Shown: positions 8,065 through 15,752 of the stretch, piece by piece | Layout of the letters: each line of letters opens with the position of its first letter | How positions within the stretch are numbered: the first letter of the stretch is position 1 | Source of the DNA: Oscillospiraceae bacterium | GTDB taxonomy: Bacteria > Bacillota > Clostridia > Oscillospirales > Oscillospiraceae | Direction: 5' to 3' | Assembly (NCBI GenBank): GCA_015067435.1 | Contig: SVMM01000010.1 | Location: forward strand, 1 to 64,000 | Length of the DNA: 64,000 nucleotides | Notes under the pieces: generated by a model | Told to the model about the DNA's origin: nothing | What the model saw: only the letters and a program-made list of their open reading frames with translations | Databases searched by the model: none | Program-made: the position numbers and the translations under genes

Positions 8065-9153
8065 ATGAGAAAGTATTACTTGGACAACATCCGATGGATC
8101 ACGGTGGTGCTTGTGGTCATCTATCACGTAATCTATATGTACAATGCGGAGGGCATCCTCGGGGTGCTCGGCAAGATCACCGATCTCGATGTGCAGTACT
8201 ATGACGCGTATCAGTATCTGGTGTATCCGTGGTTCATGTTCCTCTTGTTCATCGTATCCGGGATCTGTTCCAGATCGTATCTGGAGCGCCATACGGACCG
8301 GGAATTCATCAAAAGCCGGACGACGAAGCTCCTCGTCCCTTCGACGATCGGCGTGCTTGTGTTTCAGTTCATGCAGGGCTATCTCAACCTGAGACTGGGC
8401 AATGCGTATGCAACGATGCAGGGTGTTCCCGCGCCCGTTGTCGGGCTCATCATACTGGCGAGCGGCATCGGCGTTTTGTGGTATATCCAGGTGCTCTGGG
8501 TGTTTTCGCTCCTTCTGCTCCCGCTGCGGAAGCTGGAAAAGGACAGGCTGTGGACGGCGGGCGCGCGCACGGGTCTCCCGGCGCTGCTGCTGATGACCGC
8601 GGCGGTGTGGGGCGCGGCGCAGGTCGGCAATACGCCCGTTGTCTGCGTGTACCGCTTTGGCTACTACGCGCTTGCGTTCCTGCTGGGATACTTTGTCTTC
8701 TCGCACGACGAGGTGATCGAGGTCCTGAAGCGGTGGTTTGTCCCGCTGCTTGCCGCGGCGGTCGTCCTGGGTGCCGCGTTCTGCGCAGCAAACTTCGGTA
8801 AGGTTTACGCGGACGCCCCGGTCAACAGGACGCCGCTGTTTACCTCCTACGGCTGGTTTGCGTCTCTCGCGTTTCTGGGCGGCGCGGCGAAGTATCTGGA
8901 TCGCACGAATCCGTTTGCGGCATGGATGGGCGCGCACAGCTGGGGGCTCTATGTGTTCCACTATCTCGGAATATCGGCTGTTGCGGTGTTTATCGGGGCG
9001 CGGCATATTCTTCCGGCGGCGTTCGTCTATGCGCTCAGCCTGATCACGGCGTTCGCGCTGTCGTTTGCGCTCTATGAGATCATCTCAAGGATACCGTTCT
9101 TCCGATGGGCGGTGCTGGGAATCAGGAAAGAGAGGTCCGTCAATGTTTCATAA
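8065..9153 (+). CDS. Acyltransferase 3 family membrane protein
   Basis: 362 residues, about ten membrane helices. It begins with the family hallmark YYLDNIRWITVVLVVIYHV, which contains the conserved Asp and the catalytic-type His. Members O-acylate sugars or lipids of the cell surface using an acyl donor from the cytosol. The acceptor here is unknown. ATG 8065 has AAGGTGGG 6 bp upstream; the earlier in-frame ATG lies before the promoter. The last 11 bp overlap the next gene, so the XRE-AbrB regulator is probably its dedicated partner. Confidence 0.85.
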   Translation: MRKYYLDNIRWITVVLVVIYHVIYMYNAEGILGVLGKITDLDVQYYDAYQYLVYPWFMFLLFIVSGICSRSYLERHTDREFIKSRTTKLLVPSTIGVLVFQFMQGYLNLRLGNAYATMQGVPAPVVGLIILASGIGVLWYIQVLWVFSLLLLPLRKLEKDRLWTAGARTGLPALLLMTAAVWGAAQVGNTPVVCVYRFGYYALAFLLGYFVFSHDEVIEVLKRWFVPLLAAAVVLGAAFCAANFGKVYADAPVNRTPLFTSYGWFASLAFLGGAAKYLDRTNPFAAWMGAHSWGLYVFHYLGISAVAVFIGARHILPAAFVYALSLITAFALSFALYEIISRIPFFRWAVLGIRKERSVNVS

Positions 9154-9574
9154 CAATCTGGTGAGCCTAAGAAAACTGAAAAACATGACACAGGAGGGCA
9201 TCGCCGAAAAAGTCGGCGTATCGAGGCAGGCCGTCGCAAAGTGGGAAGCCGGAGAAACGGTGCCGGATCTGGACAAGTGCAAAATCCTTGCCGAGCTTTT
9301 TGGGGTCTCGCTGGACGACCTTGCCAATTACGAGCCGGATGAGAACATGGGGTTCAATCTGCCCCCCAAAGGAAAATACCTGTTCGGAATGGTGACGGTC
9401 GGTGACAAGGGGCAGATCGTGATCCCGGCAAAGGCAAGGAAGCTCTTCGATATTTCCGCGGGCGATCAGCTGGTCATTTTGGGAGACGAGGGACAGGGGC
9501 TGGCCGTCCTGAAAACCGATCGGTTTCTGGCCTTTGCCGACGCGATCAGAAACGGAACGCTTGAACAGCAGTAA
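9143..9574 (+). CDS. XRE helix-turn-helix/AbrB-SpoVT fusion regulator
   Basis: 143 residues. Residues 1-58 form an XRE HTH (LVSLRKLKNMTQEGIAEKVGVSRQAVAKWEAG). Residues 75-125 form an AbrB/SpoVT beta-swap domain (VTVGDKGQIVIPAKARKLFDI). Both are DNA-binding folds, so the protein could touch two sites or use the second part for dimerisation. ATG 9143 lies inside the end of the acyltransferase gene. Such fusions occur in Firmicutes as small local regulators. Confidence 0.85.
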   Translation: MFHNNLVSLRKLKNMTQEGIAEKVGVSRQAVAKWEAGETVPDLDKCKILAELFGVSLDDLANYEPDENMGFNLPPKGKYLFGMVTVGDKGQIVIPAKARKLFDISAGDQLVILGDEGQGLAVLKTDRFLAFADAIRNGTLEQQ

Positions 9575-9583
9575 CCGGAGAAC

Positions 9584-9794
9584 CGCGCATACCCGAAACC
9601 AATAAGGAGCTCAAACCCGAGCGCCATTATCAAAAACAAAAGCACGCGCAAGCGTGCTTTTGTTTTTGGAGGCGTCGCGGCGCGTTGCGCCGCTCCGATG
9701 GATCAAAAATACCGAGAGGGGATACCTATCCCCCTCCCGGACCCGCCCCACAAAAACTTGCGGCGTTTTTCCCGTTCACCCGGATTTGAACTGG
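9584..9794 (+). repeat. Intergenic repeat copy B
   Basis: The most complete copy. Modules in order: GCGCATACCCG, AATAAGGAGCTCAAA, the GCACGC/GCGTGC terminator, TTTTGGAGGCGTCGCG, GCGCCGCTCCGATGGATCAAA, CGAGAGGGGATA, CCGCCCCACAAAAAC, and CCCGTTCACCCGGATTTGAA. Modules are shared with copies A, C and E. The last module, read on the minus strand, resembles a tRNA T-arm. Confidence 0.75.
9631..9668 (+). terminator. Terminator after the XRE-AbrB gene
   Basis: Perfect 17-bp stem (9631-9647 with 9652-9668), GCAA loop, T-rich 3' arm. Confidence 0.9.
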
Positions 9795-9826
9795 CAATTT
9801 GGGACGAGATCACATCGCCCAAATGA

Positions 9827-9855
9827 TTGAAACGCTTGCGCGGTTATGTTACAAT
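9827..9855 (+). promoter_or_regulatory. Sigma-A-type promoter of mtnN
   Basis: TTGAAA (9827-9832), 17-bp spacer, TACAAT (9850-9855). It is nearly identical in layout and flank to the promoter at 12433-12461. Confidence 0.8.
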
Positions 9856-9906
9856 TCCTTGTGCAGAAAAAAGCGCGAGGAAAGACTTGCTAAAAGGATG
9901 TGCGAA

Positions 9907-10584
9907 GTGAAAAGGATTGGAATGGTCATAGCGGTTGAAATTCGATCTGTCTTGAGCAAGTATGCCGACAGACTCAAGGAAGAAAACGTTCCGGGATTCC
10001 GGGTGTACTCCGTCGAGCTTGATGACAAGACGCTGTATATCACACGGTCTGGCGCGGGAGAGATACGCGCCGCAGCAGCAGTTCAAATGTTGATTAGCGT
10101 GTTTCATGTAGAGTTGATCGTGAATTACGGCGTGGTCGGGGCCCTGACCGAACGGCTGGAGGTTATCAATACCTGCGTGGTGGAAAAAGCTGTCCACTAT
10201 GATTTCGATACTTCCGCGGCGGATGCCTGTGAGGTGGGCAGGTATCTGGAATACAAGGACATTTATCTGCGCGCCACGGCAGAATATGTCAAACTCGCAA
10301 CCGAGTATGATGCTGCTATATTTCCTGTAACGTGCGCCTCCGGCGACAAGTTTATTGCGGCGAAAAGCGAAAAAGAAGCCCTGAGCAAAGCGTTTAAAGC
10401 TGACATATGCGATATGGAAAGCGCTGCGATCATACTGGTGTGCGATTTGAACCAAGTTCCGAATCTGATTGTTAAAACGGTTTCGGACAGCATAAAGGGC
10501 GGAACCGCAGAGTTCCGCAGCTGTTTTGCCAAGGCGGCAGACACCTGTCTTGCCATTGTGGATCGCATAATCAAGACGCTTTAG
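9907..10584 (+). CDS. mtnN: 5'-methylthioadenosine/S-adenosylhomocysteine nucleosidase
   Basis: 225 residues, cytosolic. It cleaves the glycosidic bond of MTA and SAH, recycling SAM by-products. The N-terminus RIGMVIAVE aligns with the family start (Glu as catalytic residue). CDMESAAI carries the substrate-binding Met-Glu. VKTVSDS supplies the catalytic Asp. It is divergent from the best-known enzymes, so a related nucleoside phosphorylase-like specificity is possible. GTG 9907 is chosen because an AAAAGG lies 8 bp upstream and family members begin there; ATG 9898 is the alternative. It forms its own transcription unit. Confidence 0.8.
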   Translation: MKRIGMVIAVEIRSVLSKYADRLKEENVPGFRVYSVELDDKTLYITRSGAGEIRAAAAVQMLISVFHVELIVNYGVVGALTERLEVINTCVVEKAVHYDFDTSAADACEVGRYLEYKDIYLRATAEYVKLATEYDAAIFPVTCASGDKFIAAKSEKEALSKAFKADICDMESAAIILVCDLNQVPNLIVKTVSDSIKGGTAEFRSCFAKAADTCLAIVDRIIKTL

Positions 10585-10605
10585 TGCCTGTTTGCGGCAT
10601 TACGT

Positions 10606-10692
10606 AAGGAGCTCAAAACTGGGCGGCATCGCGATCAAATTCATCACCCCATAAAACCCGCGGCTTTCCCCGTTCACCCGGATTTGAACCGG
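10606..10692 (+). repeat. Intergenic repeat copy C (no terminator)
   Basis: Contains AAGGAGCTCAAAACTGGGCG and then CCCGTTCACCCGGATTTGAA (10669-10688). These match the outer modules of copy B, but the central hairpin is missing. It lies between mtnN and the AraC-type gene; I see no other feature in this gap except a weak TGC-TAGACT -10-like sequence at 10766-10774. Confidence 0.6.
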
Positions 10693-10800
10693 GAGGATGC
10701 GCTTGCGCATACCTGCGGGGCGGACAAAAACGCGCAGGAAAAGACAGGACTTTTCCCGCGCGGTCTGCTAGACTGCGTTCATCAAGGAGGAGATGTCCGT

Positions 10801-11694
10801 ATGGAGTGGCTGACGTGCGTTCGGACGGCGATCGACTACATGGAGGCGCATCTGCAGGACGATATCAGTGCGCAGGATATCGCGGAGCAGGTGTTTGTCT
10901 CCCCGTTCTTCCTGCAAAGAGGCTTTTCGCTGACGACGGGCTGCGGACTCGGGGAATATCTCCGTTCCCGGCGGCTCTATCAGGCGGCGCTCGATCTGCG
11001 GGAGACGGACGATAAGGTGATCGACGTCGCCCTGCGGTACTGCTACGAAACGCCGGAGAGCTTTGCGAAAGCGTTCTCGCGTTTCCACGGTGCAACGCCG
11101 TCGCAGGTGCGCGCGGGACAAGCCGCGATCCGAATGTTTCTTCCCTTGAAAATCAACATTACGGTTCAAGGAGGCAATCAGATGGATTACAAAGTGACGC
11201 CCATGTTCCCGTTCAGGGTGATCGGGTTTCAGAAGGAGTTCACCGAAGAGAACGCTTACGCGGAGATTCCGAAGTTCTGGGACGAGATCTGCGAAAAGTA
11301 CGCCGCGAACGTCTATGCCGGGAATCCTCCGGCGAACCCCTGCGAGCAGGCAATCATAGACAACTGCATCGGCGAGTACGGCGTCTGTATCGACGATGTG
11401 GGCGGCGGCAGATTCCGCTATCTGATCGCGGGAAAGTACACCGGTGGCGATGTGCCGGCGGGTATGGTGCTCTATGAGTTTCCGCGCGGCGACTGGGCTG
11501 TGTTCGACTGCGTCGGCCCGATCCCGGAGGCGCTGCAAAGCCTGAATACGCAAATCTTCAGGGAATGGCTCCCGGGCAATCCGAACTACGAGCTTTCCGG
11601 CAGCGCCAGCGTCGAGTGGTACGACTGTGTGAACGGAGAGAAGACCGATCCGGATTATCACAGCGCAATCTGGCTCCCGGTGAAGAAAAAGTGA
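10801..11694 (+). CDS. AraC-family regulator with GyrI-like effector domain
   Basis: 297 residues. Residues 1-105 carry two AraC helix-turn-helix motifs (ISAQDIAEQVFVSPFFLQRGF and VIDVALRYCYETPESFAKAF). Residues 130-297 form a GyrI-like ligand-binding domain (MDYKVTPMFPFRVIGFQ onwards). These regulators sense small hydrophobic or cationic compounds and often control drug-efflux or detoxification genes; the target here is not visible. AAGGAGGAG lies 8 bp before ATG 10801. It is convergent with the GNAT gene across a shared terminator. Confidence 0.88.
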   Translation: MEWLTCVRTAIDYMEAHLQDDISAQDIAEQVFVSPFFLQRGFSLTTGCGLGEYLRSRRLYQAALDLRETDDKVIDVALRYCYETPESFAKAFSRFHGATPSQVRAGQAAIRMFLPLKINITVQGGNQMDYKVTPMFPFRVIGFQKEFTEENAYAEIPKFWDEICEKYAANVYAGNPPANPCEQAIIDNCIGEYGVCIDDVGGGRFRYLIAGKYTGGDVPAGMVLYEFPRGDWAVFDCVGPIPEALQSLNTQIFREWLPGNPNYELSGSASVEWYDCVNGEKTDPDYHSAIWLPVKKK

Positions 11695-11697
11695 AAC

Positions 11698-11766
11698 GCG
11701 GCATCAATAGTGGGTGCCATCACCAAACAACAAAAGCACGCGAGAGCGTGCTTTTGCTCTTGGTGA
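11698..11766. repeat. Intergenic repeat copy D with bidirectional terminator
   Basis: The GCACGC-GAGA-GCGTGC core (11731-11756) sits inside a longer imperfect stem (CACCAA at 11721 pairing with TTGGTG at 11760). A run of A upstream and T downstream lets it stop both the AraC-type gene and the facing GNAT gene. Confidence 0.7.
11731..11756. terminator. Shared terminator of convergent genes
   Basis: Stem CAAAAGCACGC/GCGTGCTTTTG with GAGA loop. It is symmetrical enough to work in both directions between the two convergent genes. Confidence 0.8.
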
Positions 11767-11777
11767 GAAGCATATCC

Positions 11778-12326
11778 TCACGATACAGGGTCGGAAGCGA
11801 GAATGCCGTAGATGTAATAATCGCACCATGTACTGACCATCTTTCCCTGCCGGATGAGTCCTTCCTTTGTATAGCCGCATTTTTCCAATATTCTCTGGGA
11901 CGGAAGATTGCGAACGTCCACCTCCGCCCACAGCCTTTGCAGCTCCGTGTGCGCAAAGCAGAAACGCGTCATCGCCGACAGTGCCTCCGTCCCATAGCCC
12001 TTCCCGTGGCGGCTCGGCGCGATCCGTATGGCGACCGACGCCATGCGGTCGTTTTCGATCAGATACACCCAAAGGTCGCCGATCACCTTGCCGGACGCCG
12101 TTTCTTCGATCCCGAGATGAAAGCTCTTTGTCGGCTTTTCCGGCTTTTCAAAGAGCAGCGCCGGATTCATGTCCGCTTTTCCGGGGCCTTTTCCCCAGTA
12201 GGTATAGACCGATTTGTCCGACGTCCATTCCCGCAGGGCGGGAACGTCCGAAGCGCGCAAGGGACGCAGCCGCAGGTGCGGCGTATCGATCACGGGTTTT
12301 GATGCAATATAATCGGCAAGCGCCAT
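11778..12326 (-). CDS. GNAT acetyltransferase, RimJ/RimL type
   Basis: 182 residues. It has the RimJ/RimL pattern: TPHLRLRPLRASDVPAL at the start, the acetyl-CoA loop RHGKGYGTEAL, and ENLPSQRILEK-like NLPSQRILEKCGY near the end. It should transfer acetyl from acetyl-CoA to a protein N-terminus or a small amine; the substrate is unknown. AAGGAGGGC lies just before ATG 12326. It is transcribed alone from a promoter at 12383-12410. Confidence 0.9.
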   Translation of the reverse strand: MALADYIASKPVIDTPHLRLRPLRASDVPALREWTSDKSVYTYWGKGPGKADMNPALLFEKPEKPTKSFHLGIEETASGKVIGDLWVYLIENDRMASVAIRIAPSRHGKGYGTEALSAMTRFCFAHTELQRLWAEVDVRNLPSQRILEKCGYTKEGLIRQGKMVSTWCDYYIYGILASDPVS

Positions 12327-12382
12327 TCAAAGCCCTCCTTAAAAACATCTCATCAAAATCTCATCGAGCGTTCGATATGTCC

Positions 12383-12410
12383 ATTGTACAACGTGTTTTG
12401 AACACTTCAA
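12383..12410 (-). promoter_or_regulatory. Promoter of the GNAT gene
   Basis: Read on the minus strand: TTGAAG (12410-12405), 16-bp spacer, TACAAT (12388-12383). It is divergent from the promoter at 12433. Confidence 0.65.
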
Positions 12411-12432
12411 CCCCTTCCGCTGTGATAAATGA

Positions 12433-12461
12433 TTGAAATGCTTCGGCGACTGTGTTACAAT
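12433..12461 (+). promoter_or_regulatory. Promoter of the DUF6273 lipoprotein
   Basis: TTGAAA (12433-12438), 17-bp spacer, TACAAT (12456-12461). The flanks (GATTGAAA...GTTACAAT) match the mtnN promoter. Confidence 0.8.
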
Positions 12462-12579
12462 CCGATTTGGCTCGGCGCGAATGGCAGACCGCCGGTCCCG
12501 GAACCGCGGCGGGGCGAAAAAGGACGCCTCCGGGCGGGAGGGCCGGGCGCAGCACAATACAGACAGGGAGGGCATACCG

Positions 12580-13410
12580 ATGAAAAGCAATCGTCACTTG
12601 GGCAGGCTCGTACCGCTGCTTGCGGCGCTTCTGCTCAGCGGGTGCGGCAGCGGCGGCGGGAAAATCGAAAAGGCAGATCCCGCGGACTGCATCATCCCGG
12701 CAGACGGCGGCACCGTCAAACAGGTCACGGACCTGAGCGTGGGAGAGATCGTTACCTTCGGCGCCTACGAGCAGGACGTCGACCCGTCAACCGGCGCGGA
12801 GAAGATCGAGTGGATCGTGCTGGACGTGGAGGAGCACAGGGCGCTCCTACTCAGCCGCCACGTGCTGGACACGGTGCCCTTCAACGAAACGAAGAAAAGA
12901 GTCCCCTGGAAGAGCTGCACGCTGCGCAAATGGCTGAACAAGGAGTTTTATGAAAAAGCCTTTTCCACGTCGGAGCGGACCCTGATCGCGGAGACGGAGC
13001 TGAAAAACGACGACTTTATTTACCTTTTCAATCCCGTCAACACCGATACGACGGACAAGATCTTCCCGCTGAGCTTTGCGGAGCTGAACGCGTACAGCGG
13101 CGTGGAAGGGGAACGGTATGCGGAGGCGACGCCTTATGCGCAAAGTCGGGCAACGCCTTATGCGCAAAGCGAAAAACTGAAAGGGATAGAAAGCCTTTCG
13201 GTGGACGAGAGATACTTCGATGGGAATCTGAAAGAGAAAAACGTCAGCAGGGACGTGATCGGGCGTACGCTTGCGTGTTATTGGGCGCGCAGCAACGCCG
13301 ACGGCTGGAAAACGGCGGACCGTACGTGGATCGTCGGCGATGCCGGCGGTGGAACAAGCGTCTACCTGCTTAACGTCGGCGTGCGTCCCGCCCTGTACGT
13401 GAGCTGGTGA
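12580..13410 (+). CDS. DUF6273-domain lipoprotein
   Basis: 276 residues. The lipoprotein signal ends in LLSGC (Cys at about 22). The rest matches DUF6273: a beta-rich segment (WIVLDVEEHRALLLSRHVLD), the WKSCTLRKWLNKEFYEKAF block and a C-terminal GVRPALYVSW. This clostridial surface domain has no known activity. Residues near 183-197 contain ATPYAQS twice, encoded by a 24-bp-period duplication (13126-13145 and 13150-13169). GGGAGG lies 8 bp before ATG 12580. Confidence 0.82.
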   Translation: MKSNRHLGRLVPLLAALLLSGCGSGGGKIEKADPADCIIPADGGTVKQVTDLSVGEIVTFGAYEQDVDPSTGAEKIEWIVLDVEEHRALLLSRHVLDTVPFNETKKRVPWKSCTLRKWLNKEFYEKAFSTSERTLIAETELKNDDFIYLFNPVNTDTTDKIFPLSFAELNAYSGVEGERYAEATPYAQSRATPYAQSEKLKGIESLSVDERYFDGNLKEKNVSRDVIGRTLACYWARSNADGWKTADRTWIVGDAGGGTSVYLLNVGVRPALYVSW

Positions 13411-13540
13411 CGCGCGAGAGCGCGCATACGGGAATAAGGGCTCAAAACTGAGGGTCATCTTCAAAGGCAGAAGCACGCGGGAGCGTGCTTTTGCTTTTGG
13501 AGGCATCGCGCGGCAGCGGGAATCACGCCAAACAAAGATG
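13411..13540 (+). repeat. Intergenic repeat copy E
   Basis: Shares GCGCATACGGG, AATAAGGGCTCAAAACTGAG, the GCACGC/GCGTGC terminator and TTTTGGAGGCATCGCG with copy B. It then carries GGGAATCACGCC and ACGCCGGAAACG, modules also found after the terminator at 5336. Confidence 0.7.
13463..13499 (+). terminator. Terminator after the DUF6273 gene
   Basis: Stem with core GCACGC/GCGTGC (13473-13478 and 13483-13488), GGGA loop, extended by AAAGGCAGAA against TTTTGCTTT. Confidence 0.85.
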
Positions 13541-13586
13541 TACAAAATACGCCGGAAACGGCAGAATCTTTTGGGCAAAAGCATCG

Positions 13587-13615
13587 TTGACTTTTTCCGA
13601 TAAAAGTGTTAAGTT
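13587..13615 (+). promoter_or_regulatory. Promoter of the pheA-tyrA-tct block
   Basis: TTGACT (13587-13592), 17-bp spacer, TAAGTT (13610-13615), 50 bp before pheA. The -10 is weak. No T-box or other leader motif is seen. Confidence 0.55.
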
Positions 13616-13665
13616 TTAAAGAGCTAAAGCGTCATGGCGCTGTTGCGCGATGCGAGGAAGGAAAC

Positions 13666-14784
13666 ATGACGATGGATCTGCAGCAGGCAAGAGACGAGAT
13701 ACGCGCCGTGGACGAGGAGATGGCAAAGCTGTTTCTCCGCCGCATGGCTGCGGCGGGCGAGATCGCGGCGTATAAGAAGGAGCGCGGCCTGCCCGTGTTT
13801 GACGCGGCGCAGGAGGAGCGGGTGCTGCAAAGGTGCTCCGATTTCATCGACGACAACGTGCTGCGCTCGTACTATGTGGAGTTCCTGCGCCACACGATGG
13901 ACGTGTCCAAGCAGTACCAGCACCGCCTGATGGACGGGCTGCGCGTGGCATACAGCGGCGTGGAGGGCGCGTTTGCGCACATCGCCGTGCGGCGCATCTT
14001 CCCCGACGCCCGCGCGGTGCCCCACAGCTCGTTCAAGGACGCCTACAACGCCGTGGTGGACGGCACGTGCGACGTCGCGGTGCTGCCCATTGAAAACAGC
14101 TACGCGGGGGAGGTTGGGCAGGCCGTGGATCTGATGTTCCGCGGCAGCCTCTACGTCAGCGGCGTATACAGCCTCCACATCACGCAGAACCTGCTCGGTA
14201 CGCGGGACGCGTCGCTCGACGATGTGCGCACGGTCATCAGCCATCCGCAGGCGCTGCTGCAATGCGAGGGATACATCAGTGCGCACGGCTTCGAGGCTTA
14301 CGCGGCGGGCAACACCGCCGCCGCCGCGCAGACGGTGGCGGAAAAGGGAGACCGGAGCCTTGCCGCCATCGCGAGCGCCGACGCCGCGGAGCTTTACGGG
14401 CTCAGGATACTCGACCACGACGTGAACGAGAGCCGCGCGAACACCACGCGCTTCGCGGTCTTTACCCGCGCGAAGGACGATCCCCACGCCGGACGCGAGG
14501 GCGGCGCGTTCCTGCTGCTCTTCACGGTCAACGACGAGGTGGGCGGCCTCGCGAGGGCGCTTGACATCATCGCGGAGCACCGTTTCAATATGCGCGTGCT
14601 GCGTTCGCGCCCGATGAAGAACCTGCCGTGGCACTATTACTTCTATGCCGAGGTGGAGGGCGACGAATTCTCGCAGCGCGGGCAGGATATGCTCAAAGCG
14701 CTGCGCGGCGTCTGCTCCGTTCTCAAGGTCGCGGGCCACTACACCGCCGCGGAAAACGCGAAGCAGGGCGGCGAAACGATCTGA
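13666..14784 (+). CDS. pheA: Bifunctional chorismate mutase/prephenate dehydratase
   Basis: 372 residues. Residues 1-90 form an AroQ-type chorismate mutase (LQQARDEIRAVDEEMAKLFLRRM; KKERGLPVFDAAQEERVL). Residues 95-275 form the prephenate dehydratase (VAYSGVEGAFAH, PIENSYAGEVGQ, and NTTRFAVF with the catalytic Thr). Residues 285-360 form an ACT domain that normally gives phenylalanine feedback control. It converts chorismate to phenylpyruvate. The phenylalanine-binding ESR-type motif of the ACT domain appears as VLRSRPMKN. ATG 13666 follows GAGGAAGG. tyrA follows after 58 bp. Confidence 0.93.
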   Translation: MTMDLQQARDEIRAVDEEMAKLFLRRMAAAGEIAAYKKERGLPVFDAAQEERVLQRCSDFIDDNVLRSYYVEFLRHTMDVSKQYQHRLMDGLRVAYSGVEGAFAHIAVRRIFPDARAVPHSSFKDAYNAVVDGTCDVAVLPIENSYAGEVGQAVDLMFRGSLYVSGVYSLHITQNLLGTRDASLDDVRTVISHPQALLQCEGYISAHGFEAYAAGNTAAAAQTVAEKGDRSLAAIASADAAELYGLRILDHDVNESRANTTRFAVFTRAKDDPHAGREGGAFLLLFTVNDEVGGLARALDIIAEHRFNMRVLRSRPMKNLPWHYYFYAEVEGDEFSQRGQDMLKALRGVCSVLKVAGHYTAAENAKQGGETI

Positions 14785-14842
14785 CGATCCGCCCGAAGCA
14801 AACCGAAAGGAGTGTCGAGACGGTCTGTTCGACCGGAAGAAC

Positions 14843-15697
14843 ATGGAATGGAACGGCAAGAATAAGGTCTTGATCGTCGGCCTTGGGCTGATCGGCGGCA
14901 GCTACGCCAGAGCGCTCAAGCGCCTCGGCTACACGGTCACGGCACTGAGCCGGCGGCAGGAGACCATCGACTACGCGCTGCGCGAGGGCATCATCGACGC
15001 CGGCAGCGCCGCGGTGGACGAAAAGCTCGTGGGCGAGGCGGACACGGTGGTCTTCGCGCTCTATCCGGGCGTTTTCAAGGATTGGGTCCGCGCGCACCAG
15101 TCGCTGCTCAAGCCCGGCGCGATGCTCACGGACGTGACGGGCGTGAAGAGCTGCATCGTCTACGACATTCAGGAGATGCTGCGGCCCGACGTCGAGTTCA
15201 TCGCGGCGCACCCGATGGCGGGGCGCGAGGTCTACGGCGTGGAGAACAGCGACGAGCGCATCTTCCGCGAGGCGAACTTCATCGTGACCCCCACCGCGCG
15301 CAACACGCCCGAGGCGGTCGAGTGGTGCAAAAGCCTCGGCAGGCTGCTGGGCTTTCGCAAGGTGTCCGTCCTCTCGCCCGAAGAGCACGACGAGATGATA
15401 AGCTTTGTGAGCCAGCTCACCCACTGCATCGCCGTGGCGCTGATGACATGCAGCGACAACCGGCACCTCGCTGACTACACGGGTGATTCGTTCCGCGACC
15501 TCACACGCATCGCGCGCATCAACGACGCCATGTGGAGCGAGCTGTTTCTGCTCAACAGGGAACCTCTGCTGCGGCAGATGGATCTTTTCCTCAGGGAGTT
15601 CTCCGAGCTGCGCGGCCTGCTCGCGGCGGAGGACGCGGAGGGGCTGCGCGGCAAGATGCGCCTGAGTACCGAACGCCGCGCAAATTTCGACAAATAA
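14843..15697 (+). CDS. tyrA: Prephenate dehydrogenase
   Basis: 284 residues. An N-terminal Rossmann fold (VLIVGLGLIGGSYARAL) binds NAD(P). The catalytic His appears in FIAAHPMAGRE, and the second half is the helical dimerisation domain (SQLTHCIAVALM, DSFRDLTRIA). It oxidatively decarboxylates prephenate to hydroxyphenylpyruvate for tyrosine. It has no ACT domain, so feedback control by tyrosine through that route is not expected. With pheA it covers both branches from chorismate. tctC follows after 55 bp with no visible terminator. Confidence 0.93.
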   Translation: MEWNGKNKVLIVGLGLIGGSYARALKRLGYTVTALSRRQETIDYALREGIIDAGSAAVDEKLVGEADTVVFALYPGVFKDWVRAHQSLLKPGAMLTDVTGVKSCIVYDIQEMLRPDVEFIAAHPMAGREVYGVENSDERIFREANFIVTPTARNTPEAVEWCKSLGRLLGFRKVSVLSPEEHDEMISFVSQLTHCIAVALMTCSDNRHLADYTGDSFRDLTRIARINDAMWSELFLLNREPLLRQMDLFLREFSELRGLLAAEDAEGLRGKMRLSTERRANFDK

Positions 15698-15752
15698 CGC
15701 CACAGGAAAACACCGCAGGATACTGCTGTAAAAAGAAAGGAAGATTATTCAG

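Noticed and set aside
12429-12953. Second open frame overlapping the DUF6273 gene
   Set aside because: Out of frame with the lipoprotein, Arg/Gly-rich, no ribosome site.
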